Assembly: GCA_949318235.1 (NCBI GenBank) | Contig: OX439128.1 | Location: 42,809,136-42,873,135, forward strand | Reading direction: 5' to 3' | Length of the DNA: 64,000 nt | Source of the DNA: Ecdyonurus torrentis | Taxonomy: Eukaryota; Arthropoda; Insecta; Ephemeroptera; Heptageniidae | Part shown: one piece after another, positions 1 through 14,662 of the stretch | Position numbering within the stretch: position 1 is the first letter of the stretch | Layout: the number at the start of each line of letters is the position of its first letter | Notes under the pieces: model-generated | Seen by the model: the letters and a program-made list of their open reading frames with translations, nothing else | What the model was told of the DNA's origin: nothing | The model's database searches: none | Translations under genes and position numbers: made by a program

Positions 1-616
1 ATTTTATAAATATGTTGTACTGTAAATAAAAAATATCAATGAAAGTTAAATCACTTAACTATACTTTTACATAAATTAATAAAACATATAACAAAATAAA
101 TTAATATTACAATGTAACTAATTTAAAATATTAAATTAAATTATTCCCCTTTTTATTGAACACTTAATTATTGATTTCTTTCATTAGTTTTATATTTTAA
201 TAAATATTACTGCATATAATTAATTTCCATACAATTTAAACAGTTACCTAGTATGTATTATACGAGCTTTCAAATATTGCAATTTATATATATATATTTT
301 TTTTTAATCAATTTTTATCTCTAATTCTGTCAGTGATAACACACTCACACAAACACAAAAGTACTTTATTGCGGTAAAACAGTGGTTTTATTTTGTAACT
401 ACTTTTTGTAATAAATCTTCTTGTTGAAAATCAAAATCAAAATTGTGATTTAAAAAAATGAAAAACAAAAATATTTGTTTATTTCATTTTCTTTATTTTT
501 GTATTCTAATAATATAATATTTGATTTCAATATCCGTTTAAAACAGACGTTCTACATGGAAGCTTTAATACGTATATATGAACACATTAATTTTTATATT
601 TCCTTCCCTCTTATGT

Positions 617-732
<116 letters not shown>

Positions 733-1647
733 TTGAATTTTGTAATAAAGAGAAGTCTGTTTATTGTTTTGTGAATGAAAATGAACTTTTATTGAACAAA
801 ACGAAACATATTTAGAATTATTTATAACAAAAATTGAGAACATAAATTTTATACTTGTCACGATCACAGAAATATTTTTGTGTGTAATTTTAGTACACAT
901 TGTCATATATATCGCTTTTTTTTCCAGCAAAACTTTTTGTAAATGTCACATTTTCAAAATAATTACATTGAAAAATGTTAAACAATTTTATTTATTTTTT
1001 ATTATTTTTTTTTGGTAAGCACCATTGAGATTTTTTTTTTCTGCTGTATGTTAAAAATAAATAAAAAATATATATTTATATATATATTCAGTACACAAAA
1101 GTTTTGGTGAACTCATCAGGAAATAACGAATCACAAATTTTATAATATAATAATATAAAACAAAAAAATTTATATATAATTGAAAAAGTTTGTACTGAGA
1201 GAACGAAACTTGATTTTTTGATGTTGCGTATTATTTGAAGTTAAATAAAGTACCCACTTTAAATATTTCATTGAAAAATATTTTCATTTATATATATTTT
1301 AACAAACATTTTTGTTTGACAGCAATCATTATAACTGATGATGGGTTTGTAACTTTCAATTTATAATAAAATAACTTTAGTCAAGTATAGAGTTTACTAA
1401 GTGAGTAAGGGGTGAGAAGAGAAAGTGACAGTTTTGAATTAAATAATTATTACAAAATTTTGACACTTGAAAAATATTTATATTTATGATACGCTTTTCT
1501 TTTTTTTTTTGAAAAATGTTTACCATTTTTTTCATGACAGTTATACATAAAATGATGAATCTGAGATGATTTTTTTATATAATACTTTAATTTATTATTT
1601 TTTTAGAACTGAGCACACGTATAACAAGCAAAAGCCTTAACAAAAAG

Positions 1648-1651
<4 letters not shown>

Positions 1652-1678
<27 letters not shown>

Positions 1679-1787
1679 ATTCGTTTTTTTACCTAGCGGG
1701 TAGAATAAAAACTTAAAAAAAAAAAATTAGAAACTACAGTATAATCTCAAATCCAAACTTTTATTTTTAATAAAAAATCCCCTTTCA

Positions 1788-1829
<42 letters not shown>
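1652..1829. repeat. Two (TC)n microsatellites
   Basis: (TC)n runs lie at about 1652-1678 and 1790-1829, separated by about 110 bases of AT-rich DNA. Confidence 0.95.
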
Positions 1830-1835
<6 letters not shown>

Positions 1836-3016
1836 CATAGCTTCTAATGTTTTTCATAAAAAGTAGAGCGAGGGCAAAAATGTTATTTTCGTTTGGAATG
1901 CAATTATAAATAACGAGCAAAAGTAACGCAATCCTTTGTAGGAATAAAATGTAAATTCCATAAAAATAATTTTAAATACGTATAATATTGATATCAATCG
2001 TAAGTCGGATTAGTTTAAAAGAAACATTCCATTTAAACGAGGCTTTCATGGAATGTAAAAACAAGAAGATATATTCACTGAAAGAAAATACTTTTATAAT
2101 TATTGATTTAAAGAAGTTACCTTTTTTGTATGCAGATTTGCATTTCAAATAATTTTTTGTTCATTATTTTGCAGGGAATTGAGCAGTAATGACTTTTTAT
2201 TATATTCATTATTCTGGGAAACAAAAGATTACTGCATTGCTTGAAAAATTTGTTCAAAACAATGTTTACAAAATAAATTGTGATAGGAAGATTTTCTAGT
2301 AAGATTAACTTAAAAAGTTAGATTTTTATTGCATTTTTAATTTTTTTAACAATTTCAGATATACATCTATTTAATTTAATTCTTCAGTTTATTTGTGGAA
2401 AATAATGTACGTCATAGCTTGTATTTAATGCTTTTTTTGTTTTTCTACTCAAGCACTGATAAAATACTTTAGGTAATTAAAATGCAATCTTAAGGTCAAA
2501 GCATTCACCACTTGTGAATACAAAGTTAAATCTTATATATAAATGATAACTGCAGGTAAAGTAGCTATCCTAAAATTGCAAGAAACGTTCACCGGAAATT
2601 AACATTGCATTGTTTCGCTGCATTGATCCAAATATTTATTGATTTTGGATAATTTCCCTCAGTATACAAAGAAATAAATATTTCTGTATCAAGTAAACAA
2701 TATCAACAGCAACATAACTTGTATTAAATTCATATATTAATATACAATCTTGATCAATTTTAAAGTTTCAATTTTATACATTTGAAACTTTTAAATATAC
2801 AAAAAACAAAAAAAATTTTTTTTCAATTAACAGTTCAACTTTTTATACTATATATTAATATTGACATAAAATATTTGACATCAAAGATATATAGGAATAA
2901 TTTATTGATTGATATTTGACCGAAGGGGAATTTTACTCTCATATAAAACCAATGTGTATATCAGAGTGACTTTCATATGATAATAATGTTGTCCAGGATA
3001 CATTTTTTATACTATT

Positions 3017-3120
<104 letters not shown>

Positions 3121-4559
3121 GTAATGTTATTTATTATTATACCTTTTGCTTTGAGGTAATCATATCAATTCAACATTTTCAATGTAAATTTGTGTAAGTG
3201 TCAGATAATTTATTAGTATTTGACACGTCAAAAAAAAAAAAGTGAAAAGAAAAGAAAAAAAAACCTATAATATAATATGTGATGATGATCATTATTTGAA
3301 ACTCTACAATCAGTATAAAAAAATAAGCTTATTTTATATCTAAAATTGAAGGTATATAATGTAGGTGTGTCAGATTTAACATGCAACGGCAATAAGTTAA
3401 AGTGGTTGTGCTTACGTAATAATCTATAAAGCTATATAAAACACACACAAATATATATTATGTAGGGGAGTAGAGTATAGGAAGAAGAAGAAGAAAAAAA
3501 AATTGTGTCGAACCCTTCTTTTTTATCAATAAAAAGAGAATGTGAAAGGAAATAAAACATTTTAGTACTGTGATTAATAGAAGAAAAAAAAGTTATAACG
3601 TAAAATTATATATATATGTAAAAATAAAAATCTTCCTTCTTCTTCTTTTTTTTTATTGTTTTTTTTAATTGATTTAGTAAGGGGAAAGTTCTCTGACCTG
3701 AGATTGCATTTTATTTTTTTCTATATAAATATTAATTTTTGTACGTCATAATATATATATATATATATATTATATGATAGTTTGTCGTGTTATATACACC
3801 TATAAATTTTGATTATAAAGATACATTTTGAAATTGGATTTTATATTTCTCAATAAAAATCATATAGTAGTAATATACCTCTGGTTTGTAAAGATAAACT
3901 CGACATATGAACTTTAAAAATAACAAAGCTGCAGTAAAAATATAATACTTTTTGATATCTCAAAACTCTCTTTTTAACTTATATTTTTTTATGATTATAT
4001 ATTCTATATATGTATAATAAAATTTGCATTCATTTGAAATACTTTTACTGCACATTTCCTATTTCAATATAAAAATCAACCTTTTTTTTTCTTGCATATT
4101 TATTTTTAGTGTTGATTTATGTAAACATTTCTAACTATACAAAGAGTATACTGAAGTAATTTAAAATGTTATTGTACTTTTTTTTTACCCTTTGAATATT
4201 TTCAACTGATTGAATAATCAAACTCTTCATATAATTGACTTACTATATATATTGAACTAAATTAGTAAAGAGTTTGCTTTTATTCTTTTAATCAGTACTA
4301 TACGTGTGTACCTTTATAAAGTAAAAATCATGGCAAACTAAGCTAGATAAATCAGAGTGTATGTACTTTTGTGATTTTGTGTATTTAACTAAAACTATGT
4401 TATATAGCTACTTTTTTTTAGTTTTTATTTTAAAATTGTTATTTATATTATTTTTAATTAATAATTCATACTTTATTTTGTAGTAGATTCAAAATTTATG
4501 CAAGTCCAACTTTTCAGATATTATTTGTACAAAATCGTTGAGTTTACAATGAATTAAAA

Positions 4560-4820
4560 AATAGTTTGTTATGTAAAGTATAGTGCATCTCATTAACAGT
4601 GATTGGCTGACCAACAAAATAAGAAACATTTATTGATTGATCTTGTTTTTTGAGCCGATAAAAGTGAGTCGTATATTGAGCATGGAACTTTTTTTTGTGA
4701 AATTTCGTAGTTTCGTTCATTTTTATCAGGTCCAAAGTTATAAGCTCGTTCTGTAAATTAAAGTGAATCTCAATAACAGTGATTGGCTGACCAACAAAAT
4801 AAGACACATTCATTGGTTGA

Positions 4821-4853
<33 letters not shown>

Positions 4854-4937
4854 AGACGGTAAAAAAGAGTTGCACATTGTGACTGGAACTTTTTTTGGGA
4901 AGTTTCTTTCATTCTTATCAAGTTCAAAGTTCTAAAA
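4560..4937. repeat. 180-bp tandem duplication (unit A, two copies)
   Basis: Copy 1 begins near 4560 and copy 2 near 4740. Both contain GATTGGCTGACCAACAAAAT and then a T-rich stretch; a 30-base poly-T has expanded in copy 2. The minus strand is open across both copies (4544-5014), so the translation repeats a short peptide (SYFVGQPITV), but the frame runs through the poly-T as poly-Lys and resembles no known family. It is therefore treated as a repeat. Confidence 0.75.
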
Positions 4938-5209
4938 GAAGAAATAACAATGATCGACCATACGTATAAACGTAGTAAACAGCTAACGACGTCATAACCA
5001 GCTGTTATTAACAAAGGAACAATTTCGAAGCTGGCTCAATATTTGTGTGTAGTTTACATAACGAGCTATAAACGAAGAAATAGCAAAGATCCACCATAAT
5101 ATATAAACGTAATAAACAGGTAATGACGTCATTATGATCAGATGTTTTTAAAAAAATAACATTTTCAAAGCTGGCTCAAGAGTTGTGTGTAGTTTATAGA
5201 ACGAAATTA
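4938..5209. repeat. 136-bp tandem duplication (unit B, two copies)
   Basis: Copy 1 starts near 4938 and copy 2 near 5074, directly after the unit A pair. Both contain a CRE-like GACGTCAT core and the block AAGCTGGCTCAA followed by TTGTGTGTAGTTTA. The two tandem pairs together look like a locally duplicated dispersed element. Confidence 0.7.
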
Positions 5210-5852
5210 TGTTTCGTACTTGTGACTGCAAATTTGTGTAAGTATTGTAAAATTTATTATCAAGTTCAATTTTGTTATTGAATTTTGATATCATATAACT
5301 TAATTATATATAAAGTGAGAAAATGTGGATAAGTTAAGTGCAGACACTGTGACGTATATTGAACTAAATTTATTATTATTACCATTTATTTAATTTGTAT
5401 AGATAATTAATTAAGTCCAGATTTTCAGCAGATTGCTTATATTTCTGAACTATAATACTTTAAAAATACTATGGAATATTTGTTTGCTCTTGATATGCTA
5501 TTTTTGCTCAATATAAATGTTTTTTATACGGACTTTCATCATTACAAGCTTATTTCTGAATGCATTATATTAAATATATTGACATAAGCTAATATAGAGT
5601 AATATTTTGCATCATTGCGAGTGCAAATTAAAAATATTGTAAATTACACTTACCTGCTACGTTGTGACTGCAAAGAAAATCTAAAATTAGCATCACAATT
5701 TCAGCTCAGAATTTTAAATTAAATCAAACATCCAATATTTATAAAACTCACAATTTAAGTCAACATTTTAGAAAATAACACCACATATTAAAATACAATC
5801 GACTATAGTACAATTTGTCAATTTTTTCTACTCAAACTAAGCCGGATGTTAT

Positions 5853-6347
5853 ACTGTTGAAATTTTAAATTTTAAGAATAAAGAATTATGCCACCACAAT
5901 GAAGAGGCTGGACGGTAATTGTATTTCTCAGCGTTTTTATAGCTTGCTTAGCATAAGAACTAAAATGCAGTGTGTGTTCAGTTGACCAGACACCTCCACC
6001 TTTACTACTTATTTCTCTCTCTTTGCTCTTGAACTTGCTATGATAATAATATGTTGATGGACAGGGAGTGACAACAAAGCGAGAGAGAGAGAAAGAGAGA
6101 GAGAGAGAGATAATATATATAAAGAGAGAGAGAAAGAGTTGAGATGTGCATGCGACACCAGCAAAGTGAAAGAAAAATAAGAATTAAAGGTGGACCCCCA
6201 CCTTTACAACACACACAACACATGCATTTTGAATCTTACGCAAAGCAAGTTATAAGAAGCCGGAGAAATGTAATTACCGTCCAGGTCCGCAGCCACTTCA
6301 TTGGGGCGGCATGATTCTTTATTCTCAATTTTTAAAATTTCAACAGT
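5853..6347. mobile_element. Fold-back MITE with about 120-bp inverted ends
   Basis: The ends are inverted copies. The left end starts ACTGTTGAAATTTTAAA and reads through AATGAAG and GGACGGTAATT; the reverse complement of the right end carries the same blocks in the same order. The direct tetranucleotide TTAT flanks both ends (5849-5852 and 6348-6351), a possible target-site duplication. The centre is GA/CT microsatellite. No coding capacity is visible. The superfamily is not assignable by eye. Confidence 0.75.
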
Positions 6348-8756
6348 TTATATAGGTAACAATAAGCTCAATCATGAATTATTATATTTTTTTTTATACA
6401 GGTGCTATTATTGATTGTTAACATCAAAATAATCATTGTCTATATGGCAATTTTGATAATATTTATAATCCTTATAATTGCTTGTGCTATATATATAATG
6501 TTATTAGACCTTAGTGCTAAAAAAGTATAATTGAAATGTGTGAGTGCGTATCATCATTATCCTAAAACCTATAAATAATCACTATTTTTAAACCTTTCTA
6601 CCAACTGTCTTTCACCTACGTCCTATATACGTTACCTATCTCTATTTCCACTGTCTTGACATATTGTACTTGACCCCTCACCTGATTGGGTCACTTGCTT
6701 TTCCGTTCTCTTCTTCCTTCTTTTCGTACTCCATGCTACCATAATTATATACATTCTCATTCTATTTCTGTCATCACTTATAATTGACAGATGTCTTTAA
6801 AAACTATAGAAAAAATACTTATTATTTATAGAAATGGTTCTGAAAATGTTATTAGTTATAGAAATGTTGCGAAAAAAAATATATATATAAAATATTATAG
6901 CGTATTTATATACTTCTTTTATATTAATATCAGCGACTATTTATTGATTTGAAAATTTTAAAGCCAACCAAAAGTCGCATGATACGATAAAAAGTTATAA
7001 TGCTACACGGAAAGTAAGAAATTAGGTAATTCATTCTGCACTTATATCCCTATACTAAAATAAATATTACTAAAATAAAACAGCATAAATATTTATGCTG
7101 TACAACATAATATCAATGCAATGTAACATAGTTATAATCCGCAAAATATATCATAAAATATGTTTTAATGAACAAATCTTGCTAAAAATGAGCTAGCATA
7201 AATATGACGTATATTTTACCCGTGTATACAGTATACGGATACGAATTTTTTCACTATATGAAATTTTATACTTGAATTAACACGAAGGAATTTTTCATAT
7301 TATAACTCGAAGATGTTAAACACACCATATGCAAATTAATTTTGTGCAAGATTTTCTTAATGACTCGGAGACAAAATTTAATTTTGTATTATATATACTG
7401 CAGATTGTTTGGGATTATAACAAAAACACTATTCTTTGCAAGTAATTTAGCTAGAGAAAATCATCAGAAATTTTTATTTGCTCTGGTCACAATATTACAT
7501 TGCGGTTGTTGCTTAACATTCAACTTCTCTGCATGCTGTTTTTATTATATTTTGTACTAAATGAATGAGAATTTTTTTTCCTCCTGCTGTTTTAAATATT
7601 ATTCAAATAAAGAAAAATATTTATAATATTACATTATAAGCCTTAATACTCATATCTACAGAAAATGAAAAGAGAACAAGTCATTCAGATTGTTTTAATT
7701 TAAAAATATGATATTTTCTCATAAAAAATTAATTTGTTTTTATCGTCATAAAAAAAATGCTAGTTGCGCAATATACATAGAGTATATAATTTCAAGATTA
7801 AATAAACGTTATATTGATATAGCTCAGTAAATGCAATGTTTTTAAACACAAAATATAATGTCCAGTTTTTTTTTTTTTTTTTTTTTACGTAATAGTAATT
7901 TGCACAATATAGATATCAATACAATATAGCTCAGGTTATTAAAAAACCTTCATATATAACATGTTAAATTTGACCTTTCAATGGATAAAAACTGTAACTA
8001 CTTCTGCAGCATTACATTATTATTTTGTACACATATATAAAAAAAAATTACAAGCCAAATGTTTTATTAAGTAAGTAATAATTTTTAAAAATACATATTT
8101 TTTCTAGCTTCATGTGACATTTTAGTTCTTCTTGGAATGTCTATGTAAAAAAATAGTTTTGTTTTAAAAAAAGTATATATTTTTTTTTCTTTGAACTCTG
8201 GCAAAAGGTCAATAGTAAAAAATAAATCTTTCACAGAAGTTAATTTTCACTCCATATATTACTTAAACTCATGTATTTCTAACAGTTAAAGTTTTACTGT
8301 ATAGTAAAAGATATATTTTTATTATGAAAAAATTATATAAAAAATTTGCAAATGTTAAAATTTAACTGACCGGAGGTGTATATACTATCATAATACATGA
8401 AAAACATTTTAACATCTCTTTTTTTCAACTCTATGTAAACAAACATAAACAAAAAAAGGTTTGTATGCAATGCATATTTATTTATTTTTGCTGTACATAT
8501 ATAGTAGTTTTTTTTTTTTTTTAACTTCTTTGTTTACTTGTAATTACATTTTTTTTGTACTGTTAAGAAGATAGCTCTACTACAACTCGTTTATCTGTAG
8601 AAGAAAAAAAAACTGACATAATATACACAAACACTTTTGTAATATATTTATCTATTTCAAAATTATATTATAAAAAAATATTTAAAATTTACAACAACCG
8701 CATTAAAGTTGATATAAATATGCAATGAAAAAAGTATAACGTTTCTCTTCTGTCCG

Positions 8757-8760
<4 letters not shown>

Positions 8761-8825
<65 letters not shown>
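8761..8825. repeat. (TA)n microsatellite
   Basis: About 32 uninterrupted TA units. Confidence 0.95.
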
Positions 8826-8829
<4 letters not shown>

Positions 8830-10191
8830 TGAGGATCGTGCAACCGGAACGCATGAAACATGACATTTTAAAACACCTTTACCCAGACAGGAAAAAAAAA
8901 AAAAGTAGACGTATTTTTTTCCCAGCTAAAATTTAGTTTATAAATGTCAGACATTATAGTACATGATATGTGTAAAGGATAGGTGGGAGAGAGAGAGAGA
9001 AAAACTAAATGAAGTAAAGTGACATAAAATAGCAATTTTGATGAAACTGAGGCATAAATTGGCTGATGGTTCGATCTCATTTGTTTGATGGGTTAAAACC
9101 AAATGTGTAAATAATCTTTCTTTCATGAATGATCGTTTGTTCACATTATTGAGTAAACATGTATGTATAGTGGGCGCTTGCTCGGCGATTAAACCAAACA
9201 TACTATAGGTAAACGAGAAATAAATGGAAATCATTCTCCTCGTTTTCTACTTTAGTCATAAAGTTTTTTATACACAATATGGAACATCATTTTTTACTCA
9301 TTTGTATTGTTTACAAAAATTTAGCTGCAAATGTTTTTAGTATTATAGATATCTAAAAATTGTATTTTATTACAAGTAGGAATAGTTAGAGCAAAATGTG
9401 ACATTAATATAAAAATCACTCAATGAATCAATTATCATATTATTGATAAATAAACTATAATATATTAAAAATAAATTATTGTTTAAGACAATACTCTATT
9501 TTTTCTGCTTCTAAAAAGTCAATTTTATTCGAATCTATTTAAAAAAACAACAAATGTCTTAAACATTTTGTATGTTTCGTATATTTCTTAGTATTGAGCC
9601 AACATTTTATTTGTTGATCTTGATCCTTTTTTTTTTTTTCCATTGATTCCCATTAGTAGATTGAAATATATCGTCTTTTCCCATTCTACCTACATATACA
9701 TGATACTATTGCAGGATGATGGGATTAAATTTAGGTTTACGCGCACATCATTTTAAATCGAATTAAAGTAGCCACATTTTAGAAAAGAGGTTTGTAGCAG
9801 TATAGTAAATCCTTTAATTGAATAAAATTAAAATTGAACAAATTCTTTAATTCTATGAATTTAAATAATGTATATAAAAATATATATAAAAATAATAATA
9901 TATATAAAAAAAGTTTTAATTGAATATAATTATTAAAACGTGTTCTGTTTTCTTAAAACTTTCATTCTTTCACAATGAATAGAATTTTGTTGAATGTATA
10001 ATATAAACTTTTATTAAACATATAGAAAAAGTGAAGAAAATATTAATATTTGTTATATTACAGAAATATTATGAAAGTAACAGTTTGATATCACATTAAA
10101 TTGTGTAACATTATATTATAAATAAAGTAACTTTCATGTCAGCTTGCATCTACCTACCTTTTTGTTCTATATCAAAGCTTGAATGTTATAT

Positions 10192-10395
10192 GAGAGAGAG
10201 AGAGAGAGAGAGAGAAAAAGAGAAGAAGACATACATATTTTATTCGTGGTCTATATATATATCAAAAGAAGATATAAAGTAGAAACACACAAAACTGATA
10301 CTTTCACGGGAATATTTTTCTAGCAAGCTAATATGCACATGACTGAACACTACATGCTTTATTTTTATCAAAATAATAATAAAAAAATTGCGCAG

Positions 10396-10431
<36 letters not shown>
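10192..10431. repeat. (AG)n and (CT)n microsatellites
   Basis: (AG)n at about 10192-10214 and (CT)n at about 10397-10431. The facing GA and CT tracts could pair as a hairpin, but they are ordinary microsatellites. Confidence 0.9.
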
Positions 10432-10433
<2 letters not shown>

Positions 10434-12635
10434 TTAACATGACTCTGCAGAAGACATATTCTTATATCAAAAAGAATTAAAATTTCTTTCAAAGAATCCT
10501 GACCCCCCCCCCTCCTCCCCTCCACTGTGTTCCTTTCCCAGATTCTATTTTAGTTTATAAACCGACATTTTAACAATATTTTCTTTTCGATAGATAATTT
10601 TAATATTTTGCAGATTTATATACAATGTAGAATAACTATTTTAAACTTTAAAGTTTTAAAATTAGGATGAAAATCATAATAAAATAAATTAATATATTTA
10701 CATTCGCATAGTATTAAAAGTTATTTTAGATACCTGTTTTTTTTTGTTTTTTTAATCTATTGCATGTAACAAAAAGTACCAAAGTGATCAGACAAAATTA
10801 AAAGTTATAATATCAAAATTTAATGTTAATTAACTATTTATTATTAATCGTATATTTCTGGTATAAGTTTAGAGCTTTTTCAACAAAACTTTAATGTATA
10901 ATTGGAAATAAATTAGAGTAAAATAAAAATAGATTAACATCGAAAACAAATTTAAATATACGGTAAAACTATAAAACCATATCATGTATTTTATAGATTA
11001 TATTTTTAATACCATGTGATATAATATCAGAGTTACAAAACCTGATAGGTTTTATTTACCACTAACTAAAGACCATATCAAATTACATGCAAAAGTAATA
11101 TTTGGACTTATATGAGCTAGACCATCGATTGATGTCCTATTTAATGCAACACGATTTGATGCTAGATAATTTGTTATTCTGTTCTGTCAGTTTGTTTACT
11201 GAAGCCCTTTATATAAACAACTTGTCCGTGCTCGAAGTTTTTTTTTCTTCTTTAATATAAAAATAAAAGTAAACAATATTATAAAAATTTAATATATATA
11301 TACATATATTGAGCTTTAAATCTTTTTAGTGTTAAGTATATAAATAACATGATAAAAACAATTTCATAATAATATTATAAAAAAAGTTATAGTGAAGATA
11401 TTATATTATAATATAAAGAGAAAGAAGGAAAAGAGAGTATTAAAATAAAGTTTGTACAAAGTGTGTGCGGTGAAAAACAAAAAGCTGTGCTTCTGCTGTA
11501 TTATATATATTCAGTTTTACTAAAATATTCTAATAAAGCAGCTCAAAGAATTTGAAAATACAAAAGCTAAAGCAGTATACAGTAGCAACAGAAACAACAA
11601 CACAGTCAGTATAGTAGTATAGTCTTTTTCTTTTGAAAATGTGTAGAATGTGAATCTACTTTAAATATATCAACACTAATATACAGGATTTCTCAAGAAA
11701 CTTTGTATATTTTTGGAATATAAACAAATTGTATTATTCTCTGTTTTATTCTATTGCGTTTTCAAAAAAAAAAATTCCTTTCCTTTCTATTATCCTTATT
11801 ATAATTTATCTTGTTACCCAAAATCTTTTTAAATTGTAGAGGCAGGTTATGCTAAGATATTCTATATTGTTAGTATAATTATCTAAGTGCTAAACAAAGA
11901 AATTAAAAAATAAATAAATAAAAAGCATCGAAATCTAAGAACTAACTTGAAATAAAGATGAAAATGTTACTTTTAACTTTTGTTATAACAAACGTGCGTT
12001 TTTCAAAACAAAGCGAGTATTTAAAACTAATTAAAAAATATGTTTATTAAATTTATCACTTTACGTAGCCATAAGCTGTGAAGAAAAAAAACGTGAAAAT
12101 TAACTAATGTAACGGATTATTTTTAAATAAAGTTATAGTCCACTTCTTCCTTAACTCTTTTATTTTTCAAAGTTAAAATTATTAATAATTTAAAAAGTCA
12201 AATTGAAAATTTTTTCAAAGAGATAAAAAAAATATTCTCAAAAATTTTATACTTTAATTTCTTAAAGTTATAAAAAAAATATTCTTAAAGAAGATACTTT
12301 GGGGAAAAAAAGAAGAAGAAGAAGAAGAAGAAAAAGAAGTGTGAAACGAAAAACGAAACATGATACAAATTTGTAGAGTAACATTCATTACAGAGCTATA
12401 TTGATAAAAGTATAGCCTGTAGCATTAATTTATCATTTTTAAATATATCTTTCATATCTCACTTAATAATTGTTAATAGAAATATTAAATGATACGATAG
12501 CACTTTCTTTATTTAACGATCCAAAAAAGTGTTATATAACGTTCACTATTATGTCGTGTTGAAGTTACACAACTTTTGTGTTACCTTTTTGTTGTTTCAA
12601 TTTTGTGATTACAATAATTATAACTGAAGAGCATC

Positions 12636-12692
12636 AATGCTGTTCGTAAACCTTGTTTTATGCTACTAAAATAAAGATCAACTGTGGTTATT
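12636..12692. mobile_element. Relict half-copy of the MITE found at 60191
   Basis: AATGCTGTTCGTAAACC followed by diverged sequence and TGTGGTTA matches the left half of the intact 112-bp palindrome at 60191-60302 in the same order. The right arm is missing or unrecognisable. Confidence 0.55.
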
Positions 12693-12754
12693 TAATTGTA
12701 ATACCCTTTTTTTTTTTGTAACAACAAAACGGACAACACTACCGTGATCTTTAA

Positions 12755-13086
12755 AGGCGTAAAACACCTTGAATAAAAAAAAAACATGTCTAATAACCTA
12801 ACATACCTAATTATCAACGTTGATTTGGCCGGAGTCATTGATTTCTAATTTATTTTCCATTCACAAAATCACAGCTGCGGGTTTGTGACATCACAGCTCA
12901 CTAGTCCACGCGTGCAGAAACAGGCGAGCTATGAAGTCACAAACCCGCAGCTGTGATTTTGTGAATGGAAAATAAATTAAAAATAAATGACTCCGGCCAA
13001 ATCAACGTTGATATTTAGGTATGTTAGGGTATTAGACATGTTTTTTTTTTTTTTTTTTTTTTTTTTGTTCTAGGTGTTCTTCGCCT
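12755..13086. mobile_element. Fold-back MITE, family 1 copy a, with TTAA flanks
   Basis: Long hairpin. The ends are AGGCG...CGCCT, flanked on both sides by TTAA (12751-12754 and 13087-13090), which fits a target-site duplication of the piggyBac type. Both arms carry ATCAACGTTGAT, GGCCGGAGTCATT and the block TTTTCCATTCACAAAAT. The centre is GC-richer, with TGTGACATCACAGCTC. A second copy lies at 23211-23516. A poly-T tract at 13040-13066 has expanded in the right arm. No transposase is encoded. Confidence 0.85.
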
Positions 13087-13705
13087 TTAAGTTGAAAAAA
13101 ATTTAAAAGCCATTTGCTATATCTTTATAAGATTTTGAAAATTGCAAACATTTTAGTATAGCGAGAAAAAAATACTGACAGCTTCAATGTAATGCATTTC
13201 ATATTTTATAATTTCAATCATTAATTATAAACACAAAATAAATAAATGTTAGATTTCTTCACTTCACTGCATGAAAAGAAAATTAAAGTATAAAAGATAG
13301 CTTATTATAATTATATATATTTGCATAACAAGTAAAATTTTAATATAGAAATTTAATATAACATCATTTACATATTATTATACAAAATACTAAAAAAATT
13401 ATAATTCTATACATTTACATATTATCTTATAATATAGAATTATTATGATTAAATAAAATATATATAGATCCCAATTTTATTTTATAAACACGTATTATAT
13501 ACAGTAGGTATTAAGTTTTATCGTCATTTTTTTGTACATATTAATTCTCATGTCAATAATATTTCATTTTCTATAGAACAAATATAAAAAACAAATACAT
13601 CTGTATATATAGAATTCTCTTTTAATATACAGTTGTAATGTATATTTTATAATATAGAACTTTGAGAAGATTAAATAATGTAAAAATAAAAATGAATAAA
13701 TTTCA

Positions 13706-13716
13706 TATATATATAT

Positions 13717-13799
<83 letters not shown>

Positions 13800-13831
13800 T
13801 AGTATTATGTGGGATACAAACACACACAATT

Positions 13832-13921
<90 letters not shown>
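13706..13921. repeat. Two adjacent (TA)n arrays
   Basis: TA arrays at about 13706-13798 (interrupted once) and 13835-13921, separated by a 36-base unique segment. Confidence 0.95.
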
Positions 13922-13923
<2 letters not shown>

Positions 13924-14163
13924 TTTTGAGTTATCCATATAATATATATATATATATACATATTCGTAGAAAATCGATATTATAATATAAAACAACCCCC
14001 CAACTATATTTAAATAATTACTTTAGATGTAAATAAGAGAAAGAGAAGTATGTGTATATATGTATGTGTTGTTTTCGTGCACTAGACAAAATTTTGGCGA
14101 ACAATATTATTCATATTCTCCGCGTATATAATACTTTACTACATTCAAAATAATATATTATTT

Positions 14164-14164
<1 letters not shown>

Positions 14165-14221
<57 letters not shown>
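14165..14221. repeat. (CT)n microsatellite
   Basis: About 28 CT units. Similar (CT)n arrays follow at about 14621-14657 and 14942-14991. Confidence 0.95.
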
Positions 14222-14224
<3 letters not shown>

Positions 14225-14616
14225 TCTGCTGGTATGAGTGTTGAGTTATATGTTATGTTAAAACTTAATTATACGCAAAAGATATTTTCATTAAAATATT
14301 ACAATAAATTTTACATCATCTCTTGCTTTTCATTGTAACGGAATTAGTTTTCTATGTATAATCTTGTTGGGGAAAAAAATTAGTTTTCTAATCTCGAGAG
14401 AACGTACTATATATTATATATACATACACACACACAATTCATATGTTACTCAGGAATTAGGACATAAGATATTGATTTACAATTATATTACTAATTTTAT
14501 ATTTATTGTAATATAATGTATTGTCACTTTTTTTTTATTGAAATCCGTGTAAATCGTCCATATTTTACACTAACTTAACGTTACATCGTAAAATGACACG
14601 TAAAATAGATTTTGCT

Positions 14617-14662
<46 letters not shown>

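Larger units (their letters stand above)
6348..12635. other. Intergenic, no gene recognised
   Basis: AT-rich DNA with many short open frames, none with a domain, intron borders or biased composition suggesting coding. It contains a (TA)n array at 8761-8825, (AG)n at about 10192-10214, (CT)n at about 10397-10431, and a short C-run followed by CTCC repeats near 10502-10525. Confidence 0.6.

Noticed and set aside
1105..1130. Second hammerhead candidate (CTGATGA on the minus strand)
   Set aside because: After CTGATGAGTTC there is no GAAA and no plausible stem II or cleavage triplet.
4544..5014. 156-codon minus-strand frame with an internal repeat
   Set aside because: The repeat is caused by the 180-bp tandem duplication, and the frame includes poly-Lys from a poly-T run; no family resemblance.
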